Shown here: piece by piece, positions 9,800 through 18,687 of the stretch
How positions within the stretch are numbered: the stretch's first letter is position 1
How the letters are laid out: each line of letters begins with the position of its first letter
From: Amycolatopsis sp. NBC_00345
Lineage (GTDB): Bacteria > Actinomycetota > Actinomycetes > Mycobacteriales > Pseudonocardiaceae
Direction of reading: 5' to 3'
Length of the DNA: 64,000 bases
Assembly: GCF_036116635.1 (NCBI RefSeq)
Contig: NZ_CP107995.1
Coordinates: forward strand, 9,920,001-9,984,000
Notes under the pieces: generated by a model
Seen by the model: only the letters and a program-made list of their open reading frames with translations
The model's database searches: none
What the model was told of the DNA's origin: nothing
Position numbers and translations under genes: made by a program

Positions 9800-11216
9800 A
9801 GACGGCGCCGTCGTGGTTGTGGGCGGTGAGTTCGCCGCCGTGGAGCCGCGCGTTCTCCCGGGCGATGGACAGCCCCAGCCCGCTGCCTTCGGTCGCCTGG
9901 CGGGCGTGATCGCCTCGGACGAACCGGTCGAACAGGATCGGCAGCAGGTCCGCGGGGATTCCCGGGCCGGAGTCGGAAACCCGGATGGTGACGTCGTCGC
10001 CAGTGCCGTCGATCGACACCGTGATCGGGGCCCGGCCGTGCCGGACGGCGTTGACCAGCAGGTTGCCCGCGATGGTGTGGACGCGGCGCGGGTCGGCGAC
10101 CACCGTCGTGGCCCCCGTGCTCGTGACTCGGACCTCCGCGTCCGGAATGCTGACCTCGATCGCGTCCTCGACCAGCGCGGGCAGGTCGACCGGCTCGGCG
10201 CGGAAGTCCGTCGAGCCGGCGTCGAAGCGCGAGATCTCCATCAGGTCTTCGACGAGTTTCGCGAGCCGCCGGGCCTGAGTGCCGAGCAGCTGCGTCGCCC
10301 GGGCGCGGGTCTCGGGGTTGGCGCTGTCGAGGCTGTCGACGGTGGCGACGATCGAGGCGAGCGGGGTCCTCAGGTCGTGGGCGACGTCGGCGACGAACCG
10401 CTGCTGCTGCTCGTCCTTCTCGCGCATTTCCTCGATCGACTCGCTGACGCGCTGCGCCATGGTGTTGAAGGACATGGTGAGGTCGGCCAGTTCGTCCCGG
10501 CCCTTGACCGGGACGCGCACGTCGAAGGCGCCGTCGCCCAGTTCGCGGGCGGCGGAGGCGACGCGGCGGATCGGGCGCTGGACGCGCCAGGCGGCGAACA
10601 GCGCGGCGACGATCCCGAGCGCGGCCACGGCGAGCGCCACGTAGACCAGCTTCTGCGGCTGGGCCAGGCCGCCTTTGATCGTGGTGATGTCGAAGAACTC
10701 CAGCATCCAGTAGCCGGCGTAGTTCCCGCTGACCACAAGGAGCTTCCGGCCGCTCTTCGGGTCGATGGTGGTCGCCGTCCGCAGGTCCGACGGAGTGGTG
10801 GTGCGGACCAGGACCTGGTCCGCGACCGCGGCCGCGACCGCCTCCCGGTCGTCGACGTGGATGGGAGACTCCTGCGGGTACCACGAGAGGTCTTTTGTGC
10901 CGGAAGTGACGACATAGGGCGATCCTTGGGGGCTCTTGGCGAAGAGCGCCCACTCTGTCGTCGCGTCAGAGTGCTGGCCGCTGCCGAACAGCTTGCTGGG
11001 ATCGACCGGTGCGCCCGTCGCCATCAGGTCCAGCGAGGGTTTCGCCTGCTCGAAAATCGCGCCGAACGACGTCTTGGCCGCGAAGGTGAACCCGTTCAGC
11101 ACGTCCTGCTCCTGCAACGCGGCCGCGGCGAAGGCCATCACCGCGGTCGCCGTCGTCGTCACCAGCACGACCGCCACCGTCACCCGGGCCCGGAGACCGA
11201 AAGCCGGCCGCCTCAC
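9756..11216 (-). CDS. Sensor histidine kinase (HAMP, HisKA, HATPase)
   Basis: 486 residues. Transmembrane helices at about 11-33 and 190-209 enclose an extracytoplasmic sensor domain of about 155 residues. HAMP follows (RRVASAARELGDGAFDVRV), then the HisKA box DVAHDLRTPL with phospho-acceptor His280. The ATPase domain has N, G1 and G2 boxes (NAVRHG, DSGPGIP, GSGLGLSIA). The GTG start overlaps the response regulator stop as GTGA (11216-11213), so the pair is translationally coupled. The 3' end overlaps the convergent membrane-protein gene. The sensor domain is not one I recognise. Confidence 0.9.
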   Translation of the reverse strand: MRRPAFGLRARVTVAVVLVTTTATAVMAFAAAALQEQDVLNGFTFAAKTSFGAIFEQAKPSLDLMATGAPVDPSKLFGSGQHSDATTEWALFAKSPQGSPYVVTSGTKDLSWYPQESPIHVDDREAVAAAVADQVLVRTTTPSDLRTATTIDPKSGRKLLVVSGNYAGYWMLEFFDITTIKGGLAQPQKLVYVALAVAALGIVAALFAAWRVQRPIRRVASAARELGDGAFDVRVPVKGRDELADLTMSFNTMAQRVSESIEEMREKDEQQQRFVADVAHDLRTPLASIVATVDSLDSANPETRARATQLLGTQARRLAKLVEDLMEISRFDAGSTDFRAEPVDLPALVEDAIEVSIPDAEVRVTSTGATTVVADPRRVHTIAGNLLVNAVRHGRAPITVSIDGTGDDVTIRVSDSGPGIPADLLPILFDRFVRGDHARQATEGSGLGLSIARENARLHGGELTAHNHDGAVFTLRLPRDAADPPA

Positions 11217-11902
11217 GGGTTGACCAGCCGATAACCGAGCCCGCGCACAGTCCGCAGCAGCACCGGGTTGGCCGGGTCGTCCTCGATCTTCGCCCGCAGC
11301 CGCGCGACCGCCGCGTCGACGATCCGCGAGTCGCCGACGTAGCCGTAGTCCCAGACCCGCTTCAACAGGGTCTGGCGGCTCAGCACCTGGTTCGGGTGAC
11401 CGGCGAACTCGACGAGCAGGCGGATCTCGGTGGCGGTGAGCGCCAGTTCGGCGCCGCCGCGGGTCACGCGCATCGCCCCGGCGTCGATCTCCAGGCTCCC
11501 CACCCGCAGCAGGCCCGCCGACGGTCCCGCCGCGGGGACGGCGCGACGGCCGACCGCCTTGATGCGGGCGTCGATCACCCGGGGCTCGGCGGGCTTGACC
11601 ACGTAGTCGTCGGCCCCGCACTCCAGCCCGACCACGACGTCGATCGGGTCGCCCCGCGAGGTCAGCAGGATCACCGGCAGGCTGCTCTTGGCGCGGATCC
11701 GGCGGCAGACCTCAAACCCGTCGATCCCGGGCAGCATGACGTCGAGCAGCACGAAGTCGAGTTCGAGCTGTTCGGTGAACAGAGTCTCCAGCGCCCGTTC
11801 CCCGGTCGGCGCGACGACGATGTCGTGCCCGAGCGCCTCCAGCGCCAGGGTGAGCGCTTCGGCCAGTGCCCGGTCGTCCTCGACCAGTAGAAGTCGCGGC
11901 AT
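11213..11902 (-). CDS. OmpR-family response regulator
   Basis: 229 residues. The receiver domain has the acidic pair Glu8/Asp9, phospho-acceptor Asp54 in LLDVMLPG, Thr81 and Lys103 (KPAEP, where KPF is more usual). A winged-helix DNA-binding domain starts near residue 130 and ends in the typical TVRGLGYRL. It is the first gene of the operon with the kinase. Upstream (12003 to 11963) there are two direct 21-bp repeats of the form GT-N-AC-N4-CCG-CACG that could be its own binding site, plus CCTAGG near the expected -10. Confidence 0.9.
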   Translation of the reverse strand: MPRLLLVEDDRALAEALTLALEALGHDIVVAPTGERALETLFTEQLELDFVLLDVMLPGIDGFEVCRRIRAKSSLPVILLTSRGDPIDVVVGLECGADDYVVKPAEPRVIDARIKAVGRRAVPAAGPSAGLLRVGSLEIDAGAMRVTRGGAELALTATEIRLLVEFAGHPNQVLSRQTLLKRVWDYGYVGDSRIVDAAVARLRAKIEDDPANPVLLRTVRGLGYRLVNP

Positions 11903-11931
11903 GATGCTCCCAAGATCGAGTTCGCTTCGAT

Positions 11932-12003
11932 CCTAGGGACGCCTGGGCCCGCGCTTCGTGGCAGTTCGTGCGGAACGGTGACAGCGGCGTGCGGTTTTGT
12001 TAC
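11932..12003 (-). promoter_or_regulatory. Promoter region of the response regulator with 21-bp direct repeats
   Basis: Reading the minus strand from 12003, two consecutive 21-mers start GTAACAAAACCGCACG and GTCACCGTTCCGCACG, followed by CCTAGG at 11937-11932. OmpR-type regulators bind tandem repeats, so autoregulation is plausible. The first repeat also matches the sequence at 8589. Confidence 0.45.
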
Positions 12004-12016
12004 AGAGCCCGGAGGT

Positions 12017-13303
12017 CTAGGACTCCTCGTCGGCGAGGAGGTCGATCGCCAGAGCGGCCGTCCAGCCGAACGAGCGGGCGCCGTGGCCGGCGGCGCTCAG
12101 CGGGTCGACGTACTCCGCGAAGTCCGTCCAGCGGGCCAGGTTCAGCAGGTCGAGCCGCAGCTGGTGGGCCAGCGCGTCCTCGCCGTGGCGGAGCAGGCCT
12201 TGACGGACCAGCCAGCCGACGTTGGCCCACGCCGGGCCGCGCCAGTACTTCGCCGGGTCGAAGCGCGGTGACGTGAGGTCGTAACTCGGGACGGCGAGCA
12301 CCTGGCCGAGGCGGAAGCGCGGGCCGGTGGCGGTGTTGAGCAGGGCGGGCGCCACGGCGAGGCCCGGCAGCAGCAGCGGCAGCAGGCCGCCGCAGGTGTA
12401 CTCACGGCAGACCTTGCCGGTGCGGACGTCGAGGGCGAAGAAGAACCCGGCGCGCGAGTCCCACAGCCGTTCGGTCATCGCCTTGGCCATCCGGGCCGCG
12501 CTCTCGCGGTGGCCCGCCGCGGCGGCGGGCAGGCCCAGCGCGACGGCGATCTCGGCCAGCGCCAGCTCGGCGTCGGCCAGCAGGGCGTTGAAACCCGGGT
12601 CCTCGACGGTGAACCCGTCGCGCTCGGTCGGCCAGCGGACGTCGGAGTACTCGCTGTCGCGGTAACCCGCGGCGAGCCGCACGTAGCGGCAGTACTCCTC
12701 GTCGGTCGGGCGGTCCGCGGCCTCACCGTGCGCGAGGTCGCGGCGGGTGAACTGGCCGGGATCGGCCGGGGTGACGGCCGACAGCGGCTCGTCCCACGCC
12801 GGGCTGTTGTCCATGCCGGACTCCCACGGGTGCACGATCGACACCAGCCCGTGGCCGCCGAAGTCGCGCTGCGCCAGCAGATACCGGTGCCACGCCTTGA
12901 GTTTCGGGTACAGCGTGGCGAGGAAGGTGTCGGTGTCCGAGCCGACCGGGTCGGCCTGGTGCACCGCCCACACCGCCCGCGCGTGCACCGGCGGCTGGAT
13001 CAGCCCGGACGTGCGCCCGGCGCGCCAGAAGCCCGGCCCCGGGAAGTACGCGTCGGCCGGGGTGTCCGGGTTGAACAGGATGTGCGGCACCCGCCCGTCG
13101 CGCCACTGCGCGTTGAACAGGGTCACCAGCTCGCGGCGGGCCCGCTCCGGCGCGAGGTGGCGCAGGCCCAGCGCGATGAACGCGGAGTCCCAGCTCCACT
13201 GGTGGGGATAGAGGCCCCGCGACGGGACCGTGGACGAACCGAGCCAGTTGTCTTCGAGCACGCGGGCGGCGGCGGCGCGCAAGGCGCTCGATGTTTCCAG
13301 CAT
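12017..13303 (-). CDS. GH63/MGH1-like alpha/alpha-barrel glycoside hydrolase, cytoplasmic
   Basis: 428 residues, no signal peptide. It shows the toroid-fold signatures of GH63-like enzymes: YPHQWSWDSAF near residue 33, FNPDTPADAYF, VHPWESGMDNSPAWD, and KYWRGPAWANVGWLV towards the C-terminus. Related proteins hydrolyse alpha-mannosyl or alpha-glucosyl linkages (mannosylglycerate, glycogen-like or oligosaccharide substrates); the exact substrate is open. The ATG at 13303 is essentially at the predicted transcription start, so the mRNA may be leaderless. It is divergent from a ROK regulator that probably controls it. Confidence 0.8.
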   Translation of the reverse strand: MLETSSALRAAAARVLEDNWLGSSTVPSRGLYPHQWSWDSAFIALGLRHLAPERARRELVTLFNAQWRDGRVPHILFNPDTPADAYFPGPGFWRAGRTSGLIQPPVHARAVWAVHQADPVGSDTDTFLATLYPKLKAWHRYLLAQRDFGGHGLVSIVHPWESGMDNSPAWDEPLSAVTPADPGQFTRRDLAHGEAADRPTDEEYCRYVRLAAGYRDSEYSDVRWPTERDGFTVEDPGFNALLADAELALAEIAVALGLPAAAAGHRESAARMAKAMTERLWDSRAGFFFALDVRTGKVCREYTCGGLLPLLLPGLAVAPALLNTATGPRFRLGQVLAVPSYDLTSPRFDPAKYWRGPAWANVGWLVRQGLLRHGEDALAHQLRLDLLNLARWTDFAEYVDPLSAAGHGARSFGWTAALAIDLLADEES

Positions 13304-13309
13304 GTGTCT

Positions 13310-13337
13310 AATTTATCTCCGACTTTTGTAGTGTCAA
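13310..13337 (-). promoter_or_regulatory. Sigma-70-type promoter giving a probable leaderless mRNA
   Basis: On the minus strand TTGACA (13337-13332) is separated by 16 bp from TAAATT (13315-13310), and the ATG at 13303 begins six bases after the -10. A start six to seven bases downstream would coincide with the initiation codon. Overlapping GTGTC direct repeats at 13304-13308 and 13331-13335 could form part of a ROK operator. Confidence 0.55.
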
Positions 13338-13403
13338 TGGACAGAAGTGGTGACCTGGGATGATGTCCGCTACACCCGAACGGCGGCGGAGGGAGGACCA
13401 GGC

Positions 13404-14588
13404 GTGACGGGCGGAGCGGCCCCCACCACGGCGGGCGAGCTGTTGTACCTGGTCAGGACTGGTCAGGCGACCACGCGCAAGGCGCTGCAGACGGTCAGCG
13501 GGCTGTCGCGGTCGACGCTGGTCGGGCGGCTGGAGCAGCTCCAGGCGGCCGGTCTTTTGACCGAGGGCGGTCAGGAGGACTCGACCGGCGGACGGCCCGC
13601 GCGCTACCTCCGCTTCGACGACCGGCACGCCGTGGTCCTCGCCGCGAGCGTCGACACGATGCACACCGAGGCCGCCGTCACCGATCTGTCCGGCCGTCGG
13701 CTCGCGCGCCGCGGTGGCACCCTGCGCGTGGCGGACGGGCCGGAGCCGGTGCTCGACGCCATCGCCGGCTGGTTCGACGCGCTGCTGGCCGAAAGCGGTC
13801 GCCGCGCCGACGAGGTGGCCGGCGTCGGGCTGTCCGTGCCGGGGCCGGTGGAGCCCGGCGTCGCGCGCGTGAGCCGTCCGCCGATCATGCCCGGCTGGGA
13901 CGGCTATCCGATCGGCGCGCACCTCGGCACCCGCTTCGCCGCGCCCGTGCTGGTGGACAACGACGCGAATCTGATGGCGCTCGGCGAGCACCGCTCGACC
14001 TACCCGGACTCGCCGGCGTTCGTCCTGGTCAAGGTGTCCACCGGGATCGGCGCGGGCCTGGTGATCGGCGGCGAGGTCTACCGCGGCATCGACGGCGGCG
14101 CCGGCGACATCGGGCACATCCGCCTGGCGGGTTTCCCGGACGCCCGCTGCATGTGCGGTTCCTACGGCTGCCTGGCGGCCGTCGCCAGCGGTGGCGCGCT
14201 GGCCGCCCGGCTGACGGAGCAGGGCCTGCCGACGGCGTCCGGCTCCGGCGTGCGTGAACGGATCGACGCGGGTGAGCCCGCCGCCGTCCGGCTCGCCGAG
14301 ATCGCGGGCCGCCAGGTGGGGGAGGTGCTGGCGACCGTGGTGTCCGTGGTGAACCCGGAGGTGCTGGTGATCGCGGGGGACCTCGCGGAACCGTCGTTCG
14401 TCGCCGGGGTGCGCGAAGTGCTGTACCGCCACGCCCTGCCTCGCGCGACGCGGAACCTGCGCGTGGAAATCGGCGGCCGCGGCGGTGACGCGGCGGTGAG
14501 CGGCGCGGTCGCCACGGTGGTCGAATCGGTGTTCGCGCCCGCCGCCGTGGACCGGCAGCTGGCCGCCGACCGTCGCAAGGGCTTGTGA
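13404..14588 (+). CDS. ROK-family transcriptional regulator (NagC/XylR type)
   Basis: 394 residues. An N-terminal winged helix (TTRKALQTVSGLSRSTLVGRL) precedes a ROK sugar-kinase-like fold with the DNANLMALGEH active-site-like motif and the zinc motif GHIRLAGFPDARCMCGSYGC. ROK regulators repress sugar genes and release DNA on binding a sugar or sugar phosphate. GTG 13404 is favoured over GTG 13347 because GGAGGGAGGA at 13388-13397 precedes it and the conserved domain starts there. It is divergent from the GH63-like hydrolase, the obvious target. Its stop codon lies inside palindrome A1. Confidence 0.85.
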   Translation: MTGGAAPTTAGELLYLVRTGQATTRKALQTVSGLSRSTLVGRLEQLQAAGLLTEGGQEDSTGGRPARYLRFDDRHAVVLAASVDTMHTEAAVTDLSGRRLARRGGTLRVADGPEPVLDAIAGWFDALLAESGRRADEVAGVGLSVPGPVEPGVARVSRPPIMPGWDGYPIGAHLGTRFAAPVLVDNDANLMALGEHRSTYPDSPAFVLVKVSTGIGAGLVIGGEVYRGIDGGAGDIGHIRLAGFPDARCMCGSYGCLAAVASGGALAARLTEQGLPTASGSGVRERIDAGEPAAVRLAEIAGRQVGEVLATVVSVVNPEVLVIAGDLAEPSFVAGVREVLYRHALPRATRNLRVEIGGRGGDAAVSGAVATVVESVFAPAAVDRQLAADRRKGL

Positions 14589-14627
14589 GTGGCGATGACG
14601 GTTAGAACCGTCATAAACACTCACAAG
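14582..14627. repeat. Palindrome family A, copy A1
   Basis: A 46-bp element with outer arms CTTGTGAGT/ACTCACAAG and inner arms TGACGGTT/AACCGTCA around an AG centre. It includes the ROK stop codon (14586-14588). Related copies are at 29116, 31859 and 50703. It probably folds as a transcript-ending hairpin for the ROK gene. Confidence 0.8.
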
Positions 14628-14913
14628 GCCCGACGGAAGTAGGTGGCGCGCCAGGGCCTCGCGTGTTCCGCCATACCGCTGAGCGGCACAGCGGAACCGG
14701 ATTTACCTCGGTTTCCCGACATTCCACTCGGGACGGCCGGGACGAAACGGACTCCCTGTACGGAAATCCCGGTCGCCCGGATTCGTCTGTCCCGTGAGGA
14801 CAGATAACGGTTCTGAACTCACCAGCGTGAAGCTTCCCTGGCGCGGGATCGCCGACATAGTCTCGTGCGGACGTTCTGCGGCCTGGGGGCCGCGCTTCAC
14901 AAGGGAGTTGCCT

Positions 14914-16884
14914 GTGCGAAGAAGCCTTACCGTGTTCCTCTCGATCGCCGTGGCGGGTGGGCTCGCCGCGACCGCGCCGGCCGTCGCGTCGGCGCAGGGA
15001 CGCCAGGACATCCCCCAGTCGCACCCGCTGTGGGCCAGCCCGCAGGCCAAGGTGGCCGACACGACGCCGTCGTCCAAGCTGGACTTCCGCGTCTACCTGA
15101 ACCTGCGCGACCAGGCCGGGGCGGAGGCCGCGGCGCAGGCCGTGTCCGACCCGGACAGCAAGGGGTACCGCAACTACCTTTCGCCGCAACAGGTTCGTGA
15201 CCAGTTCGCGGCTTCCGACCAGACCGTCGGCGCCGTGAAGACCTGGCTGCAGGGCAGCGGCTTCCAGATCGGCGACGTGCCGTCGAACCGCGCGTACGTG
15301 GAGGCCGTCGGCACCGCGGACCAGGTGCAGCAGGCGTTCGCCGTCAAGCTCGGCAAGTACTCGGTCAAGGGCCAGACCCTGCGGGCCGCGGACAAGAACC
15401 TGTCCGTGCCCGCCCCGCTGGCGAACGACGTGCTCGGCGTGATCGGCGTGGACCAGGCGACCAGCCTGTTCAAGCCGGACCACACCGACGGTGCCGGCAC
15501 TCCGGCGACGGAGTCGGCCAAGCCCGGCGCCGTGGCGCCCGGTCCCGGCTTCCGCAACGCAGGCCCGTGCAGCACTTACTACGGCGAGAAGGTCGACACC
15601 ACCGACCCGGCGTACCAGGGCAAGCAGCTGCCGTACGCGCCGTGCGGCTACACCCCGGCGCAGCTGCGTTCGGCGTACGGCCTGGACACCGCCGCGAAGC
15701 TCGGCGCCGACGGCAAGGGCACCACGATCGCCATCGTGGACGCCTTCGGTTCGCCGACGATCTACTCGGACGCGTCCACCTACGCCAAGCGCAACGACCC
15801 GTCGCACCCGCTGACCCAGGCGCAGTTCAGCCAGCACGTCTTCCCGCCCACCCCGGGCCAGGAGGCGCCGGACCAGTGTGACGCCGCGGGCTGGTACGGC
15901 GAGGAGACCCTCGACGTCGAGGCCGCGCACGCGCTGGCGCCGGGCGCGAACCTGCTCTACGTCGGCGGTGCCGACTGCCAGGACCTGTCGCTGGACGCCG
16001 CGCTGAACTACGTGATCGCGGGCCACAAGGCCGACATCGTGTCGAACTCCTACGGCGACACCGGCGAGGACATCCCCGCCGACGAGGTCAAGGCGTTCAA
16101 CCAGATCTCGATCCAGGCCGTGCTCGAGGGCATCGGCGTGTACTTCTCCTCCGGTGACAACGGCGACGAGGTCGCCCGCCTCGGCACGCCGTCGCCGGAC
16201 TTCTCCGCCTCGGCGCCGTGGGTCACCGCGGTCGGCGGCACCTCGCTGGCGGTCGGCAAGAACGGCCAGCGGCTGTTCGAAACCGGTTGGGAGACCGGCA
16301 AGTCGACGCTGACCAACGGCGCCTACGCCCCGGCGTTCCCGGGCGCGTTCAACGGCGGCGCCGGCGGCGGCACGAGCCGTCTGTTCCCGCAGCCCTTTTA
16401 CCAGAAGGGCATCGTGCCGGACGCGTTGTCGACGAAGAACCAGACCGGTAACGCGAAGGGCCGCGTGGTCCCGGACATCTCGGCCGTCGCGGACCCGAAC
16501 ACCGGGTTCCTGATGGGCCAGACGCAGACCTTCCCGGACGGCGCCTACTACGACCAGTACCGGATCGGCGGCACCAGCCTCGCGTCGCCGGTGTTCGCCG
16601 GGGTCATGGCGGTGGCCGACAGCCTCGACCACTTCCACCACGGCTTCATCAACCCGGTGCTCTACAAGCTGACCTCGCGCACCTCGGCGATCAGCGACGT
16701 GAAGCACGTGGACGGCTCCGTGCAGCGGGTGGACTACGCCAACAGCGTGGACGCCTCGGGCGGCCTGCTCACCTCCGCCCGGACGCTCGACTACCCGAAC
16801 CTGACCATCCACACGACAAAGGGCTACGACGACGTGACCGGCCTCGGCTCGCCGAACGGCCTGGCTTTCTTGTTGCTCGTCTAA
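14914..16884 (+). CDS. Secreted sedolisin-family (S53) serine-carboxyl peptidase, preproprotein
   Basis: 656 residues. Signal peptide at about 1-27 (cleavage near ASA|QG), then a pro-domain of about 190 residues (PSSKLDFRVYLNLRDQ, KGYRNYLSPQQVRDQF), then the catalytic domain. Catalytic Glu330 and Asp334 lie in GEETLDVEAAH, the oxyanion-type Asp382 in SNSYGD, and nucleophile Ser555 in GGTSLASP. A Ca-binding-like DVTGLGSPNG closes the protein. Sedolisins work at acidic pH and self-activate by pro-domain removal. The GTG at 14914 follows AAGGGAG (14901-14907); an in-frame ATG at 14794 would give no signal peptide at the N-terminus. The 286 bp upstream, between palindrome A1 and the start, show no gene. 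Confidence 0.93.
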   Translation: MRRSLTVFLSIAVAGGLAATAPAVASAQGRQDIPQSHPLWASPQAKVADTTPSSKLDFRVYLNLRDQAGAEAAAQAVSDPDSKGYRNYLSPQQVRDQFAASDQTVGAVKTWLQGSGFQIGDVPSNRAYVEAVGTADQVQQAFAVKLGKYSVKGQTLRAADKNLSVPAPLANDVLGVIGVDQATSLFKPDHTDGAGTPATESAKPGAVAPGPGFRNAGPCSTYYGEKVDTTDPAYQGKQLPYAPCGYTPAQLRSAYGLDTAAKLGADGKGTTIAIVDAFGSPTIYSDASTYAKRNDPSHPLTQAQFSQHVFPPTPGQEAPDQCDAAGWYGEETLDVEAAHALAPGANLLYVGGADCQDLSLDAALNYVIAGHKADIVSNSYGDTGEDIPADEVKAFNQISIQAVLEGIGVYFSSGDNGDEVARLGTPSPDFSASAPWVTAVGGTSLAVGKNGQRLFETGWETGKSTLTNGAYAPAFPGAFNGGAGGGTSRLFPQPFYQKGIVPDALSTKNQTGNAKGRVVPDISAVADPNTGFLMGQTQTFPDGAYYDQYRIGGTSLASPVFAGVMAVADSLDHFHHGFINPVLYKLTSRTSAISDVKHVDGSVQRVDYANSVDASGGLLTSARTLDYPNLTIHTTKGYDDVTGLGSPNGLAFLLLV

Positions 16885-16896
16885 TGCACTGAGGGT

Positions 16897-16942
16897 CGGC
16901 GAAGGCCTCTTCTTCCGTTCGCGGGGGAGGGGGCCTTCGCCG
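16897..16942 (+). terminator. Hairpin terminator after the sedolisin gene
   Basis: Arms CGGCGAAGGCC (16897-16907) and GGCCTTCGCCG (16932-16942) are followed by TTTCT. It starts 12 bp after the stop codon. Confidence 0.75.
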
Positions 16943-17322
16943 TTTCTGGTGGGTGAAAATGTTCGAGTTCACCAGATTTTTGTGGATCGCGCACTTGCTT
17001 CTTGTATTTCTTCCCGCTGAAACTTCCACCTGCCGCGCTCGGAGCTTCCCCCGCCTCCACCGGCCCAGCCCTCGGGGTGAAGAAGGGTACTTCCCGCGAT
17101 CTTTCCCCTTGCTGTCTTTCCCCAGATCCACCCGGGCAAAGACGACGATATCGGCACTGAAATGCTCCGGCCGGCAGGCCACTGAGTCGAGTCGTCGAAG
17201 AACGCCATGGGATTCCCCTCCGCCCGATTCATCGTGCCGCTCACCACTCGGCGAACCGGCCGGACCGGCTCGCGCCTAGCGTATGGGGGTATCGCGGGAA
17301 GCAACGACCACAGGAGCGGCAG
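16943..17322. other. 380-bp intergenic region with a weak small-ORF candidate on the minus strand
   Basis: No convincing gene. One candidate runs from ATG 17208 down to 16969 (79 codons), preceded by GGAGGGG at good spacing, and starts MAFFDDSTQWPAG. Its codon use loses the high third-position GC after the first dozen codons and I recognise no family, so it may be chance or a remnant. The base composition is lower in GC than the neighbours. The NCS1 permease promoter must lie at the right end. Confidence 0.3.
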
Positions 17323-18687
17323 ATGAGCGGGATCGACGCGGAGGCCTTCGGCGGGCGGATGCCCACCGGGGCCGGTGACTTCGCGATCGAGACGCACGGG
17401 ATCACGCCGATCCCGGAGGCGAACCGGTTCGGCCGGCCGTGGCGGCTGGCCAGTGTGTGGTTCGCGCCCAACCTGACCATGACGGCGGTGTTCACCGGCA
17501 CCCTCGGCGCCACGCTGGGACTCGGCTTCACCACCGGGTTCCTGGTGCTGCTGGCCGGCACGGTGATCGGCTCGCTGCCCGTGGCGTACCTGTCGACCTG
17601 GGGGCCGCGCACGGGCACCGGGCAGCTGCCGCTCGCGCGGATGCCGTTCCGCCGCGGCGTGGTGCTGCCCGGGCTGGTGCAGTGGCTCGGCTCGATCGCG
17701 TGGGACGCGCTGGTCGGGCTGTTCGGCGGTGAGGCGCTGGCCGAGCTGACCGGGCTGCCGTTCTGGGGCGCGGTGCTGATCGTGCTGGTGCTGCAATGCG
17801 CGCTGGGGGTGTTCGGCTACGCCGTGATCCACCGGGTGCAGGCCGTGATGAGCGCGGTGCTGGTGGTCGCCTTCCTCGCGCTCGCCGTGAAGGTCGGGCT
17901 GGACCACCCGATCACGTACACGAACTCCGCGAGCGGCGGTGAGCTCGCGGGCGGCATCGTGCTGTTCTCGACGATCACCCTCAGCCTGGCGATCTCCTGG
18001 GCGCCGTACGCGTCGGACTTCAGCCGCTACCTGCCCGCCTCGACGCGGCCGCGCGGGGTCTTCTGGTTCACGATGCTCGGCCTCACCGCGTCGTACGCGA
18101 TCGGCGAGGGCATCGGGCTGGCCCTCGGCACGGCGCTGGGCGACCAGACCGCCGCGGGGGTTTCGACGCTGCTGGGCGGCGGTCTGGTCGGCGGTCTCGC
18201 GCTGCTCGTCATCGCGCTGGCCGCGATCTCGTCCAACGCGATGAACGACTACAGCGGCTCGCTCGCGTTGCAGACCGTCGGCGTCCGGCTGCGCCGCCCG
18301 GTGTCCGCGGTGCTGGTGACGGTGTTCGCGTTCGCGCTGATCCTGTGGATGCACAGCGGCGACCTGGCCTCGAAGTTCGAGAACGTGCTGCTGGTCGTGA
18401 GCTACTGGATCCCGCCGTTCCTCGGCGTCGTGGTGCCGGACTGGGTGAGCCGCGCCCGGGCCGGCCGCAAGGTCGACGTCGCCGCCGAGCTGACGCGACC
18501 GGCCCGCTCGTGGGCCGCGCTCGTCGCGTTCGTGGCCGGGTTCGCCGCCGCGGTGCCGTTCATGAACACGACTGTCTACACCGGACCCGTCGCGGCCGCC
18601 CTGCACGGCGCGGATCTGGCGTACTACGCGGGGTTCGTGGTTTCGCTCGTTGTGTACCTGCTGCTGCGCGGGCGCCGCACCCGGTGA
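17323..18687 (+). CDS. NCS1-family purine/cytosine-type permease
   Basis: 454 residues with about twelve hydrophobic helices. NCS1 features include the N-terminal ETHGITPIPEANRFGRPW, helix 1 NLTMTAVFTG, LSLAISWAPYASDFSRYLP and the SSNAMNDYSGSLALQ segment. The family couples Na+ or H+ to uptake of nucleobases, allantoin, hydantoins or vitamins; the substrate is not clear here. ATG 17323 follows GGAGCGG. Its stop overlaps the start of a broken cupin gene (GTGA, 18684-18687), an arrangement that implies translational coupling. A second, truncated NCS1 relative is at 31234. Confidence 0.88.
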   Translation: MSGIDAEAFGGRMPTGAGDFAIETHGITPIPEANRFGRPWRLASVWFAPNLTMTAVFTGTLGATLGLGFTTGFLVLLAGTVIGSLPVAYLSTWGPRTGTGQLPLARMPFRRGVVLPGLVQWLGSIAWDALVGLFGGEALAELTGLPFWGAVLIVLVLQCALGVFGYAVIHRVQAVMSAVLVVAFLALAVKVGLDHPITYTNSASGGELAGGIVLFSTITLSLAISWAPYASDFSRYLPASTRPRGVFWFTMLGLTASYAIGEGIGLALGTALGDQTAAGVSTLLGGGLVGGLALLVIALAAISSNAMNDYSGSLALQTVGVRLRRPVSAVLVTVFAFALILWMHSGDLASKFENVLLVVSYWIPPFLGVVVPDWVSRARAGRKVDVAAELTRPARSWAALVAFVAGFAAAVPFMNTTVYTGPVAAALHGADLAYYAGFVVSLVVYLLLRGRRTR

